From: G051903925 sp051903925
Lineage (GTDB): Bacteria > Pseudomonadota > Alphaproteobacteria > Zavarziniales > Zavarziniaceae
Direction: 5' to 3'
NCBI RefSeq assembly: GCF_051903925.1
Contig: NZ_CP173678.1
Coordinates: 4,712,001-4,776,000, forward strand
Length of the DNA stretch: 64,000 bases
The position numbers were made by a program, and so were the translations under genes. Shown in pieces: positions 49,902 to 58,704 of this stretch (position 1 is its first letter; every line of letters begins with the position of its first letter). Below the pieces are notes generated by a model that saw only the letters and a list, made by a program, of their open reading frames with translations, was not told the origin of the DNA and did not search any database.

Positions 49902-50555
49902 TCAGCCGAACTTGACCTCAAGCCCCTGTTCTTCCGATGCCTTGGCCTGCGCCGCCTTGGCCCGGGCAAAGCCCTCCCGCGCCGTGACGCGGTCCCAATA
50001 GGCCCGGACGTTGGGCCCGAACTCGCCATCCAGCTTCAGGTTCTTGGCCAGCAGGATGGCATAGGCGACCGAGATGTCGGCCATGGTGAAGCGGTCGGCG
50101 ACCAGGTATTCGGCCTCGCCCGTGCGCGCCTCGATCCCGCGCAGGCGGCCCAGGAACCACTTGGCATAGTCCTCGGCCGCCTGGGGGATGCGCCGCTCGC
50201 TGGGCTCCAGCCGCGTGTAGCGCAGCACGATCGTCTGCGGGAAGGTCAGCGTCGCCTCCCCCATGACCAGGTAGTTGAGGTAGTTGCCGAACCCCGGCTC
50301 CTCTGGCGCCACGGCGAGCGGCGTCGGGCCGTACTTCATGGCGAGGTAATGGCAGATCGCCGAGGATTCGGTCATCCGCGCATCGCCGTCGATCAGGAAG
50401 GGGATGGTGCCCAGCGGGTTGATGCCGAGGTACGGCTTGGCCAGGACCCGCGGCGGGAACGGCAGCATGTGCAACTGGTAGGGCAGGCCCAGTTCCTCGA
50501 GCGCCCAGAGCGGGCGGAACGAGCGCGCGTCGGTGCAATGGTACAGCTCGATCAT
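49902..50555 (-). CDS. Glutathione S-transferase family protein
   Basis: A 217-residue GST. The N-terminal thioredoxin fold has YHCTDARSFRPLWALEELGL and GTIPFLIDGDARMTESSAI, with the glutathione-binding Pro and Glu-Ser. The C-terminal helical domain shows YLVADRFTMADISVAYAI. Roles could be detoxification or an isomerase step; a maleylacetoacetate isomerase role for the distant hmgA operon is possible but unsupported. Confidence 0.9.
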   Translation of the reverse strand: MIELYHCTDARSFRPLWALEELGLPYQLHMLPFPPRVLAKPYLGINPLGTIPFLIDGDARMTESSAICHYLAMKYGPTPLAVAPEEPGFGNYLNYLVMGEATLTFPQTIVLRYTRLEPSERRIPQAAEDYAKWFLGRLRGIEARTGEAEYLVADRFTMADISVAYAILLAKNLKLDGEFGPNVRAYWDRVTAREGFARAKAAQAKASEEQGLEVKFG

Positions 50556-50654
50556 GGCGTTTGCGCCGTCCTCCCCCGGTTTGGGCGCATCCTAGCCTGA
50601 GGGATTGTGCATAGGGAACCTGGAGAAATGCCGCCGCTTCTCCATGCGCCGCTT

Positions 50655-50694
50655 CTCCCTCCCCCGTCCCGCAGGGGTGGGGGAGGGCTGGGGG
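50655..50694. repeat. CCCTCCCCC-type hairpin repeat
   Basis: A C-rich block followed by its G-rich complement (CCCTCCCCC ... GGGGGAGGG, short loop) directly after the GNAT stop codon. It resembles the elements at 57966 and 62834 and may end or protect the GNAT transcript. Confidence 0.65.
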
Positions 50695-50695
50695 C

Positions 50696-51316
50696 TCAGA
50701 ATGCTTCGCTGAGGGTGTAGCTGCTGTGCTGGGCGCGGTGCTTGGCGACGTCGTAGCTGAGGATGACCAGGTCGTGCTTGACGCCGGCGCGGTCGCGGAC
50801 ATGGTCGCGCAGCAGTGCCTCCCCCCGGAAGCCCAGGGCCTCGAACACGGCGATCGCCCCCTTCTGGTCGATCGTCATCTGGGCCACCAGCTTCTCCAGC
50901 CCCAGGCCCAAGGCGAGCGCAAAGCATTCCTGAGTCAGGATGCGGCCCAGCCCCTTGCCCCGCATGGTGGACGAGACGACGACCCGCAACTCGGCCACAT
51001 GGGGCGACCAGGACAGCTCGTCCCGTACCAGGGTGCCGCAGCCGCGCACCACCCCATCCTCGGTCAGCGCCAGGACGCTGACGATATGGCCCTGCTCGAT
51101 CTCCTCCAGCCAGGCGCTGACCACCTTGGGGTGGGAGATGTCGCGGCGCAGGAACAGCAGGTCGTGTGCCGGCAGATCCTTGGCGAAGTGCAGCACGGCT
51201 GCGGCATCGTCCGCGCGCATCAGGCGGAGCTCGACCTCGACCCCGTCGCAATCGATGGTGAAGGGATAGGAGCGGATGTCCGCCACCGCCAGGCCGTTCA
51301 GGCCCTGCGACTTCAT
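50696..51316 (-). CDS. GNAT family N-acetyltransferase
   Basis: A 206-residue protein with a GNAT domain: ELRVVVSSTMRGKGLGRIL provides the acetyl-CoA pyrophosphate loop (R-G-K-G-L-G), followed by VFEALGF. The first 60 residues are variable. The start at 51316 (MKSQGLNGLAVADI) is used; the open frame continues to 51364. It is divergent from the FadB/FadJ-type gene across a 224-base gap. The acceptor is unknown. Confidence 0.87.
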   Translation of the reverse strand: MKSQGLNGLAVADIRSYPFTIDCDGVEVELRLMRADDAAAVLHFAKDLPAHDLLFLRRDISHPKVVSAWLEEIEQGHIVSVLALTEDGVVRGCGTLVRDELSWSPHVAELRVVVSSTMRGKGLGRILTQECFALALGLGLEKLVAQMTIDQKGAIAVFEALGFRGEALLRDHVRDRAGVKHDLVILSYDVAKHRAQHSSYTLSEAF

Positions 51317-51540
51317 CGGCTGCCCATGATTGACGCCATCCGCACCCCCTTGCCCGGAACCCACGCTGTTCCAGGGTGGCCTGTCGGCGGCCGAACATCA
51401 ACCGTGGCGCACACCGCACCCGCCGCCCGTGCGTGCGCGCGCGAGGGGGTCGCTTTCTACCGCCCGTGCGGTCTATGCTCCGCGCCCTTGAGACAACGGG
51501 CGGACCGGCCAGCAGACCGGGGCCAGCGGAGGACGACGAC

Positions 51541-53619
51541 ATGGCGGCGATCAACGAGGTGACGGACCTGGTGACGGAGGACGGCATCGCCGTCCTGACC
51601 ATCAACTCGCCGCCGGTGAACGCGCTCTCGTTCCCCGTGCGCGACGGCCTGTTCCACGGCATGAGCCGCGCGATCGAGGATGCGAGCGTGCAGGCGGTCG
51701 TCATCATCTGCGCCGGCCGCACCTTCATCGCCGGCGCCGACATCACGGAGTTCGGCAAGGCCCCGCGCGGCGCCAGCCTGTTCGACGTGCAGCAGATGAT
51801 CGAGAACGCGCCCAAGCCGGTCGTGGCCGCGATCCACGGCACGGCCCTGGGCGGCGGCCTGGAAGTGGCGCTGACCTGCCATTACCGCGTGGCCGTGCCG
51901 TCGGCCAAGTGCGGCCTGCCGGAAGTGAACATCGGCCTGCTGCCCGGCGCCGGCGGCACGCAGCGCCTGCCCCGCATCGTGGGGCCGGAACGCGCGCTGG
52001 AGATGGTGACCTCGGGCGAGCATGTGCCCGCCAAGCAGTGCCTGGCCGCGGGCCTGGTCGACGAACTGACCGAGGAAGGCAAGCTGCGCGAGGGCGCCAT
52101 CGCCTTTGCCAAGAAGATCGTGGCCGAGAAGCGGCCACTGAAGAAGGTCCGCGACCTGAACGAGAAGGTCGAGTCGGCACGCGGAAAGCCTGAGATCTTT
52201 GCCGATTTCCGCAAGGCGAACGCCAAGCGCTTCCGTGGCTTCATGGCGCCGGATCACAATATCCGCTGCATCGAGGCGGCGGTGAACCTGCCGTTCGACG
52301 AGGGCATGAAGGCCGAGCGCGCGCTGTTCCAGGAACTGGTCACCGGCATCCAGGCCAAGGCCCAGCAGTATTCGTTCTTTGCCGAGCGTACGGCCGCCAA
52401 GATCCCCGACGTGCCGGCCGATACGCCGACCCTGCCGGTCAAGACGCTGGGCGTGATCGGCGCCGGCACGATGGGTGGCGGCATCGCGATGAACTTCGCG
52501 AACATCGGCATTCCCGTCACCATCGTCGAGACCAGCCAGGAGGCGCTGGACCGCGGCCTGGCCACCATCAAGCGCAACTACGACAACACGGCCAAGAAGG
52601 GCAAGCTGACCCAGGCCCAGGTCGACGAGCGCATGGGCAAGCTGACCGGCACGCTGGACTTCGGCGCGCTGGCCAATGTCGACATGGTGATCGAGGCCGT
52701 GTTCGAGAACATGGACCTGAAGAAGGAGATCTTCGCGAAGCTGGACGCCACGGCCAAGCCGGGCGCGATCCTGGCCTCCAACACCTCCTATCTCGACGTG
52801 AACGAGATTGCGGCAGCCACCAAGCGCCCGGAATCGGTGATCGGCACCCACTTCTTCTCGCCCGCCAATGTCATGAAGCTGGTCGAGGTGGTGCGCGGGG
52901 ACAAGACCTCGAAGGAGGTCATCGCCACCGTCATGGCCCTGTCGAAGAAGATCGGCAAGGTGGCGGTGCTGGTCGGCGTCTGCTTCGGCTTCGTCGGCAA
53001 CCGCATGCTGGCCCAGCGCCAGCGCGAGGCGCAGAAGCTGGTCCTGGAAGGTGCCCTGCCCTGGGACATCGACCGCGTGCTCTACGACTTCGGCATGCCG
53101 ATGGGGCCGTTCGCCATGTCGGACCTGGCGGGCCTGGACGTGGGCTGGAACAAGGCGACGTCGAAGTCGTCCACCTTGCGCGAGATCCTGTGCGAGATGG
53201 ATCGCCGGGGCCAGAAGACGGGGGCCGGCTACTACGACTATGACGCGCAGCGCAATGCCAAGCCGTCGCCGGTCGTGGAGAAGGTGATCGCCGACTTCGC
53301 CTCGAAGCAGGGCATCAACACCCGCGCGATCTCGGACGAGGAAATCATCGAGCGCACGATCTATCCGATGATCAACGAGGGTGCGAAGATCCTGGAGGAA
53401 GGCAAGGCGATCCGCGCCTCCGACATCGACGTGATCTGGATCAACGGCTATGGCTGGCCGGTCTATCGCGGCGGGCCGATGTTCTATGCTGATACCATCG
53501 GCCTGCCCAAGGTGCTGGACGTGCTGAAGCAGCTGCAGGCCAAGCATGGCGACGACTTCAAGCCGTCCGCCCTGCTGGAGAAGCTGGTCGCCGAGGGCAA
53601 GTCCTTCCGCGACCTGTAG
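51541..53619 (+). CDS. Bifunctional enoyl-CoA hydratase / 3-hydroxyacyl-CoA dehydrogenase
   Basis: A 692-residue beta-oxidation enzyme of the FadB/FadJ type. The N-terminal crotonase domain (about 10-190) has AGRTFIAGADI and a second oxyanion-hole region GTALGGGLEVALTCH. The dehydrogenase domain (about 300-590) has the NAD site GVIGAGTMGGGIAMNFA, the catalytic IGTHFFSPANVMKLVE and a C-terminal repeat. It performs two consecutive steps on acyl-CoAs. No thiolase gene is adjacent. The start at 51541 is the family-like Met. Confidence 0.94.
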   Translation: MAAINEVTDLVTEDGIAVLTINSPPVNALSFPVRDGLFHGMSRAIEDASVQAVVIICAGRTFIAGADITEFGKAPRGASLFDVQQMIENAPKPVVAAIHGTALGGGLEVALTCHYRVAVPSAKCGLPEVNIGLLPGAGGTQRLPRIVGPERALEMVTSGEHVPAKQCLAAGLVDELTEEGKLREGAIAFAKKIVAEKRPLKKVRDLNEKVESARGKPEIFADFRKANAKRFRGFMAPDHNIRCIEAAVNLPFDEGMKAERALFQELVTGIQAKAQQYSFFAERTAAKIPDVPADTPTLPVKTLGVIGAGTMGGGIAMNFANIGIPVTIVETSQEALDRGLATIKRNYDNTAKKGKLTQAQVDERMGKLTGTLDFGALANVDMVIEAVFENMDLKKEIFAKLDATAKPGAILASNTSYLDVNEIAAATKRPESVIGTHFFSPANVMKLVEVVRGDKTSKEVIATVMALSKKIGKVAVLVGVCFGFVGNRMLAQRQREAQKLVLEGALPWDIDRVLYDFGMPMGPFAMSDLAGLDVGWNKATSKSSTLREILCEMDRRGQKTGAGYYDYDAQRNAKPSPVVEKVIADFASKQGINTRAISDEEIIERTIYPMINEGAKILEEGKAIRASDIDVIWINGYGWPVYRGGPMFYADTIGLPKVLDVLKQLQAKHGDDFKPSALLEKLVAEGKSFRDL

Positions 53620-53640
53620 GCCACTTGAGGCACTATTCCA

Positions 53641-53739
53641 CCTCATCCTGAGGCGCCCGAAGGGCCTCGAAGGATGGGCCGCCAGCGCGAGGCTGCCCAT
53701 CCTTCGAGGCTGCGCTTCGCTCCGCACCTCGGGATGAGG
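53641..53739. repeat. Palindromic intergenic repeat, CCTCGAAGGATGGGC type
   Basis: Two inverted copies (about 53641-53679 and 53695-53739) begin and end with CCTCATCC and share CCTCGAAGGATGGGC. The structure would form a hairpin of roughly 40 base pairs with mismatches. It lies 21 bases after the beta-oxidation gene stop and is related to the element at 6380-6497. Confidence 0.8.
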
Positions 53740-53845
53740 TTGTCCTTGTCGGAGCAGATGACACCGGATCAGCTCCGGGGTTTCCTTCCCGCGCGCGCCG
53801 GCGCAGACTGGTTGCCAAAGACAATCAGTCAAGGGAGGACCCGCC

Positions 53846-54574
53846 ATGGACGGCACGACCAGCCACGATGACCTGGTGCCTGCGGCCGAGCTTGCGGCGC
53901 GCTTCAACCGGCCCAATCCCAATGACAGCCCGGACTATCGCAAGGCCCGGATCGACCTGCTGGCGGCCGAGATTGCGCTCCGCCGGCAGATCGAGGCGGT
54001 GGCCCGCATGCGCCGCGCGCTGCCGCCCGGCGGCGTGGTGCCGGAGGACTACGTCCTGACCGGCGAGGACGGCCAGCCGATCCGCCTGTCGCAGATGTTC
54101 GGGGACAGCGACACCCTCGTCACCTATTTCTGGATGTACGGGCCCAAGCGGCAACGGCCCTGCCCCATGTGCACCAGCATGCTGACGGCCCTGGACGGCG
54201 AGGCGCGGGACATCGCGCGGCAGGTACCGCTGGCGATCATCGGCAGCTCACCCATCGAGCGGCAGGTCGCGTTCAAGCAGGAGCGCGGCTGGCGCCACCT
54301 CCGGCTCTTTTCCAGTGCTGGCAGCCGTTTTGCCCGCGACTATCACGGCGAAGGGCCGGATGGGGAGGACTGGGCCGCATTCAACGTCTTCCGCAAGGGC
54401 GCGGACGGCACCATCCGCCTGTTCTGGGCGGACGAGATGGGCGACGGCACCCAGGACCCCGGCCAGGACCCCCGCGGTGCGCCCGAGATCATGCCCCTGT
54501 GGACCATCCTGGACATGACCCCCCACGGCCGCGCCCCCGACTGGTACCCCAGCCTGGATTATCCCAAGGGCTGA
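53846..54574 (+). CDS. DUF899 thioredoxin-like family protein
   Basis: A 242-residue DUF899 protein with a thioredoxin-like fold. Conserved phrases are LVTYFWMYGP, PCPMCTSML (a CxxC-like PMC site), FSSAGSRFARDY and the C-terminal MTPHGRAPDWYP. Redox chemistry is suspected for the family but not shown. It ends 7 bases before the convergent kdpE gene. Confidence 0.87.
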   Translation: MDGTTSHDDLVPAAELAARFNRPNPNDSPDYRKARIDLLAAEIALRRQIEAVARMRRALPPGGVVPEDYVLTGEDGQPIRLSQMFGDSDTLVTYFWMYGPKRQRPCPMCTSMLTALDGEARDIARQVPLAIIGSSPIERQVAFKQERGWRHLRLFSSAGSRFARDYHGEGPDGEDWAAFNVFRKGADGTIRLFWADEMGDGTQDPGQDPRGAPEIMPLWTILDMTPHGRAPDWYPSLDYPKG

Positions 54575-54581
54575 ACCGCCC

Positions 54582-55268
54582 CTAATCCGGGACGTGGAGG
54601 CGGTAGCCGACGCCGGTTTCGGTCAGGATGTGGACGGGGCGCTCGGCATCCTGCTCGATCTTCTGGCGCAGCTGCCGGACATAGATCCGCAGGTACTGCA
54701 CGTCGCCCCGCGGCCCCCACGCCTCCTCCATCAGCATGCGGTGGGTCAGGACCTTGCCCGCGTGCATCACCAGCAGGCGCAGGATGGCGTATTCCTTGGG
54801 CGACAGGTGGACCTCGGCCCCCGCGACCGTCACCCGCCGGTGCACCAGGTCGACCTTCAGGTCGCCATCCTCGAACACGGGCGCAGCACCGGCGGCCTGG
54901 TAGCGGTGGCGCAGGGCGGTGCGCAGGCGCGCGACCAGTTCGGCCATGCCAAATGGTTTGGTCACATAGTCATCGGCGCCCAGGTCCAGGGCGGCGACCT
55001 TGGCCTTTTCCTCGCCCCGGGCGGACAGGACGACCACAGGCACGCGGCTGCCCGCCCGGATCCGGCGCAGCAGGTCCAGGCCGTCCATGTCGGGCAGGCC
55101 CAGGTCCAGCAGGATGATGTCGGGGGCCTCGCCCGCGATGGCCGCCAGGGCTGCGGTAGCGTCCGCCGCCTCCGCCACGGCATAGCCCTGCGGACCCAGG
55201 CTGGTGCGCAGCAGGCGGCGGATGGGCGCCTCGTCATCGACCACCAGAAGGCGCGTGCCGCTGCTCAT
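54582..55268 (-). CDS. kdpE: Response regulator KdpE
   Basis: A 228-residue OmpR-family regulator. The receiver has phosphoacceptor Asp in LLDLGLPDMDGL and Lys in YVTKPFG. The C-terminal winged-helix has HLSPKEYAILRLL and RIYVRQLRQKIE. Phosphorylated by KdpD, it activates the kdp structural genes under low potassium or high osmolarity. Its start shares ATGA with the kdpD stop. Confidence 0.95.
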   Translation of the reverse strand: MSSGTRLLVVDDEAPIRRLLRTSLGPQGYAVAEAADATAALAAIAGEAPDIILLDLGLPDMDGLDLLRRIRAGSRVPVVVLSARGEEKAKVAALDLGADDYVTKPFGMAELVARLRTALRHRYQAAGAAPVFEDGDLKVDLVHRRVTVAGAEVHLSPKEYAILRLLVMHAGKVLTHRMLMEEAWGPRGDVQYLRIYVRQLRQKIEQDAERPVHILTETGVGYRLHVPD

Positions 55269-57946
55269 GGCGCCGGCGGCAAAGGCAGGCGGATCGTGAA
55301 GGCCGCCCCGGTCCGGTCGGCACGGTTGCCGGCCGCGATCGTGCCGCCCATCGCCTCCACGAAGCCGCGGGCGATCGCCAGGCCCAGGCCGGTGCCGCCC
55401 GTCTTGCGGTCGCCCTGCTCCCCGCGCGTGAACTTGTCGAAGATCCGTCCCAGGTCCGCCTCCGGAATGCCGGGCCCTTCGTCCAGGACCTGCAGGACGA
55501 CCGCCGGCCCCTCGACCCGCGCCAGGATGCGCACGGCGGCACCCTGGGGCGTATAGCGTGCCGCATTGTCCAGCAGGTTGAACAGGACCTGCTCCAGCAG
55601 CACGGGGTCAAGCGGCAGCAGGGGCAACCCCTCGGCCACATCCAGCTCGACGGGCCGGCCGGCCAGCAGGCGCTGCGTCCGGGCCAGGGTGCTGCCCAGC
55701 ACCTCCCCCAGGTCGACCAGCTGGACGTCGGGCCGGGTGGCGCCCGATTCGATGCGTGTCATGTCCAACAGGTTGGCGACGAAGCGGCTCATCCGCTCCG
55801 CCTCCTCGTGGATGGTCTGGGCCAGGTCGCGCCGCGCCGGCGCATCGTAGAGGTCGCCATAATCCGTCAGGGCGGTAGCCGCACCCAGGATGCCGGCCAG
55901 CGGCGTCTTCAGGTCGTGCGAGAGGGAGGTGAGCAGCGCGCTGCGCAGGCGCTCCCCCTCGGCCGCGACGCGGGCGGCGTCGATCGCCTCGGCCAGGTGG
56001 ATGCGCTCGATCCCGACTGCCGTCTGGTCGGCCAGGGCATCCAGCAGCCGGCTTTGGTCGGGGTCCAGCAGGGGCCCGTCGCCCGCCCGGTCGACGCCCA
56101 GCACGCCGACGACGCCGCGCGCGGTCTTCAGCGGCAGGAACAGGCAGCGCGCGCCCGGCAATGTGTCCGAGCCGCGCCCCGCGGCGCGATCGTTCTCGAA
56201 CGTCCAGCGGGCGGCGGCGATGTCGGCCTCCTCGATCCGGTCCTCTGGCGGATAGCCGACCGCGACCGACAGGGTGTTGGCGGCATCGGGCAGCAGGATG
56301 ACGACGCGCACGCCCAGCATCGACGCCACCTGGTGAGCCGATGCCCAGAGCAGGTCGTCCAGCGTCAGCACGCCCGCGATCTTGCGGCTGAAGGCGTAGA
56401 GCGCCTCCGTCGTGCGGGCGCGACGCTGGGCGGCGAGCGCCTGCCAGCGCACGCGCGCCGCCAGGTTGCTGACCAGGGCCGCGACCGCTAGGAAGAAGAA
56501 CAGGGCCGCGACATTGGCCGGGTCAGCGACCGTCAGCGTGTAGAACGGCGGCAGGAAGAAGAAGTTATAGGCCAGCGTCGCCCCGAAACTGGCCAGGATC
56601 GATGCCGGCAGGCCGAACAGCATGCCGGTCGCGATCACGGCACTCAGGAACACCAGGTCGACGTTCTCGACCCCCAGCGCCGGCTCGACCAGCAGGGCGA
56701 CGCCCAGCGCGCCGGCGACCAGTCCCAACGCGGCCAGCAGGGGCCGCGCCCCCAGGCCCCACGGCCGCACGCTGGTCGGCGCCTCCGCCGTGCTGGGGCT
56801 TGGCCGGGCCTCGTCGGTCGCCATGACATGGATGCTGATCGGCCCTGCCTCCCGCAGCAGGTCGCGCACGACCGAGCCGTGCAGCAGCTCGAACAGGCGC
56901 GTCCGGGCGGACTTGCCGATCACGATCTGGGTCACGTTGTTGCCGCGCGCGATGCGCAGCACCTCGTCCGCGACGCGCAGGCCCGGCACGCTCATCGTCT
57001 GCGCGCCCAGCCGCTCGGCCAGGCGCAGCAGCTCGGTGATGCGGTCGCGCTCCTCCAGCGACAGGCTGGCCGAGCGCCTGGTCTCGACATAGAGCGCGAT
57101 CCAGGGCGCGTGCAGGCGATCCGCCAGGCGCTTGGCCGCCCGCACCAGGGTATCGCCCGTGGGACTTTCGCTGAGGCAGACCAGCACGCGCTCGCCCGCC
57201 GGCCAGGGGCCGGGGATCGCATTCTCCTGCATGTGGTCCAGCAGCTGCGCATCGACCCGCTGGGCGGTGCGGCGCAAGGCGAGCTCGCGCAGCGCCGTCA
57301 GGTTGCCCGGCTTGAAATAGTGGCGCAGCGCCCGCTCCGCCTGCCGGGGCATGTAGACCTTGCCGTCGGCCAGCCGCTGGATCAGGTCGGCGGGGGACAG
57401 GTCGATCACCTCGATATCGTCGGCCTGGTCCAGCACGCTGTCGGGGACCGTCTCGCGCACGCGGATCCGGGTGATCTGGGCCACGACGTCGTTCAGTGAT
57501 TCCACGTGCTGGATGTTGAGGGTGGTAAAGACGTCGATGCCGGCTTCCAGCAGCTCGGCAACGTCCATGTAACGCTTGGGGTGGCGGCTGCCGGGTGCGT
57601 TGGTGTGGGCCAGTTCGTCGACCAGCGCCAGGGCCGGGCGGCGGGCCAGCACGGCGTCCAGGTCCATCTCCTCCAGGATCTGCCCGCGATAGGAGACGAT
57701 GCGGCGGGGCACGACCTCCAGCCCCTCGACCAGGGCTTGCGTCTCGGCCCGGCCATGGGTCTCGACGACGGCGATCACGACGTCCGTGCCGTCGCGCTGG
57801 CGCGCGCGGGCGGAGGTCAACATCTCGTACGTCTTGCCGACGCCCGGCGCCGCCCCCAGGAAGATCTTGAGCCGCCCCCGCCCCTCCCGCGCCACCCGCC
57901 GCAGCAATGCCTCCGGCGACGGGCGCGTGGCGTCGGCAGTGCTCAT
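55265..57946 (-). CDS. kdpD: Sensor histidine kinase KdpD
   Basis: An 893-residue membrane sensor with every KdpD part: N-terminal KdpD domain with Walker A GAAPGVGKT, a universal-stress-type domain, the four-segment DUF4118 membrane region, a GAF domain, the HisKA box SLSHDLKTPLAG and the ATPase lobe (DEGPGIPEADLG, GTGLGLAIARG). It responds to potassium limitation and turgor. A repeat-filled gap of 171 bases separates it from kdpC; kdpE follows with a four-base overlap. Confidence 0.96.
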   Translation of the reverse strand: MSTADATRPSPEALLRRVAREGRGRLKIFLGAAPGVGKTYEMLTSARARQRDGTDVVIAVVETHGRAETQALVEGLEVVPRRIVSYRGQILEEMDLDAVLARRPALALVDELAHTNAPGSRHPKRYMDVAELLEAGIDVFTTLNIQHVESLNDVVAQITRIRVRETVPDSVLDQADDIEVIDLSPADLIQRLADGKVYMPRQAERALRHYFKPGNLTALRELALRRTAQRVDAQLLDHMQENAIPGPWPAGERVLVCLSESPTGDTLVRAAKRLADRLHAPWIALYVETRRSASLSLEERDRITELLRLAERLGAQTMSVPGLRVADEVLRIARGNNVTQIVIGKSARTRLFELLHGSVVRDLLREAGPISIHVMATDEARPSPSTAEAPTSVRPWGLGARPLLAALGLVAGALGVALLVEPALGVENVDLVFLSAVIATGMLFGLPASILASFGATLAYNFFFLPPFYTLTVADPANVAALFFFLAVAALVSNLAARVRWQALAAQRRARTTEALYAFSRKIAGVLTLDDLLWASAHQVASMLGVRVVILLPDAANTLSVAVGYPPEDRIEEADIAAARWTFENDRAAGRGSDTLPGARCLFLPLKTARGVVGVLGVDRAGDGPLLDPDQSRLLDALADQTAVGIERIHLAEAIDAARVAAEGERLRSALLTSLSHDLKTPLAGILGAATALTDYGDLYDAPARRDLAQTIHEEAERMSRFVANLLDMTRIESGATRPDVQLVDLGEVLGSTLARTQRLLAGRPVELDVAEGLPLLPLDPVLLEQVLFNLLDNAARYTPQGAAVRILARVEGPAVVLQVLDEGPGIPEADLGRIFDKFTRGEQGDRKTGGTGLGLAIARGFVEAMGGTIAAGNRADRTGAAFTIRLPLPPAP

Positions 57947-57965
57947 GACTGAGCCGCCTCAAAAG

Positions 57966-58086
57966 CCCTCCCCCCTCGCGGGGGAGGGTTGGGCGGGGGG
58001 GCGCCGACGCCAGTACAGACTTCTGCCAGGCCGGCGTTGGCGTCACCGCCCCCCCATCCCAGCCTTCCCCCGCGAGGGGGGAAGGG
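57966..58086. repeat. Paired inverted CCCTCCCCC/GGGGGAGGG elements between kdpC and kdpD
   Basis: A CCCTCCCCC-CTCGCG-GGGGAGGG hairpin (from 57966 to about 58001) and a second inverted copy (about 58048-58086) face each other across about 46 bases. Each unit folds alone, and the pair can fold together. It splits the kdpFABC genes from kdpDE within one strand, so it could reduce read-through into the sensor genes. Confidence 0.8.
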
Positions 58087-58117
58087 GCAGAGCACACGCA
58101 TATGGAACGACATCGCG

Positions 58118-58693
58118 TCAGCCGGCCGGCTGGGCGGCGTCGAGGGCGAGGTTGAGGTCGAGCACGTTGACCACGGGTTCCCCGATCAGGCCCAGGAGGC
58201 GGCCCTGGACGTGGGCGGTGACCAGGGCGCGGACCTGATCCTGGCCCAATCCCCGGGCGGCCGCCACACGCGGCACCTGGACCAGGGCCGCTTCCGGGCT
58301 GAGATGGGGGTCGAGGCCGGAGGCAGAGGCCGTGACCAGGTCGGCGGGCACGGGGGTCGCCACCCCTTGCGCGCGCACGGCCTCCACCGCTGCGGCCGTG
58401 CGCTCGGCCAGGACCCTGCTCGTGGGGCCCAGGTTGGAGCCGCTGGAGGCCATGGCGTCATAGCCAGCCCCCGCCGCCGATGGCCGGCCATGGAAGTAGC
58501 GCGGGTCGGCAAAGGCCTGGCCGATCAGGCGGGAGCCGAGCACGGTCCCGTCGTCGCGGCGGACCAGGCTGCCGCCGGCCTGGTCCGGGAACAGCGCCTG
58601 GCCAAGTCCGGTCACGACGGCGGGATAGGCCAGGCCCGTGATCACGAACAGGACCCCGAACACGACCAGGGCCGGGCGAATGAGCTTCAGCAT
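58118..58693 (-). CDS. kdpC: Potassium-transporting ATPase subunit KdpC
   Basis: A 191-residue subunit with one N-terminal membrane segment (about 7-29) and the KdpC signatures YFHGRPSAAG, ASSGSNLGPTS and SASGLDPHLSPEAA. It stabilises the complex and raises nucleotide affinity of KdpB. The ribosome site is the GAGGAG that begins within the kdpB stop (TGAGGAG), seven bases before its ATG. Confidence 0.95.
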   Translation of the reverse strand: MLKLIRPALVVFGVLFVITGLAYPAVVTGLGQALFPDQAGGSLVRRDDGTVLGSRLIGQAFADPRYFHGRPSAAGAGYDAMASSGSNLGPTSRVLAERTAAAVEAVRAQGVATPVPADLVTASASGLDPHLSPEAALVQVPRVAAARGLGQDQVRALVTAHVQGRLLGLIGEPVVNVLDLNLALDAAQPAG

Positions 58694-58704
58694 GATGGGT
58701 CTCC

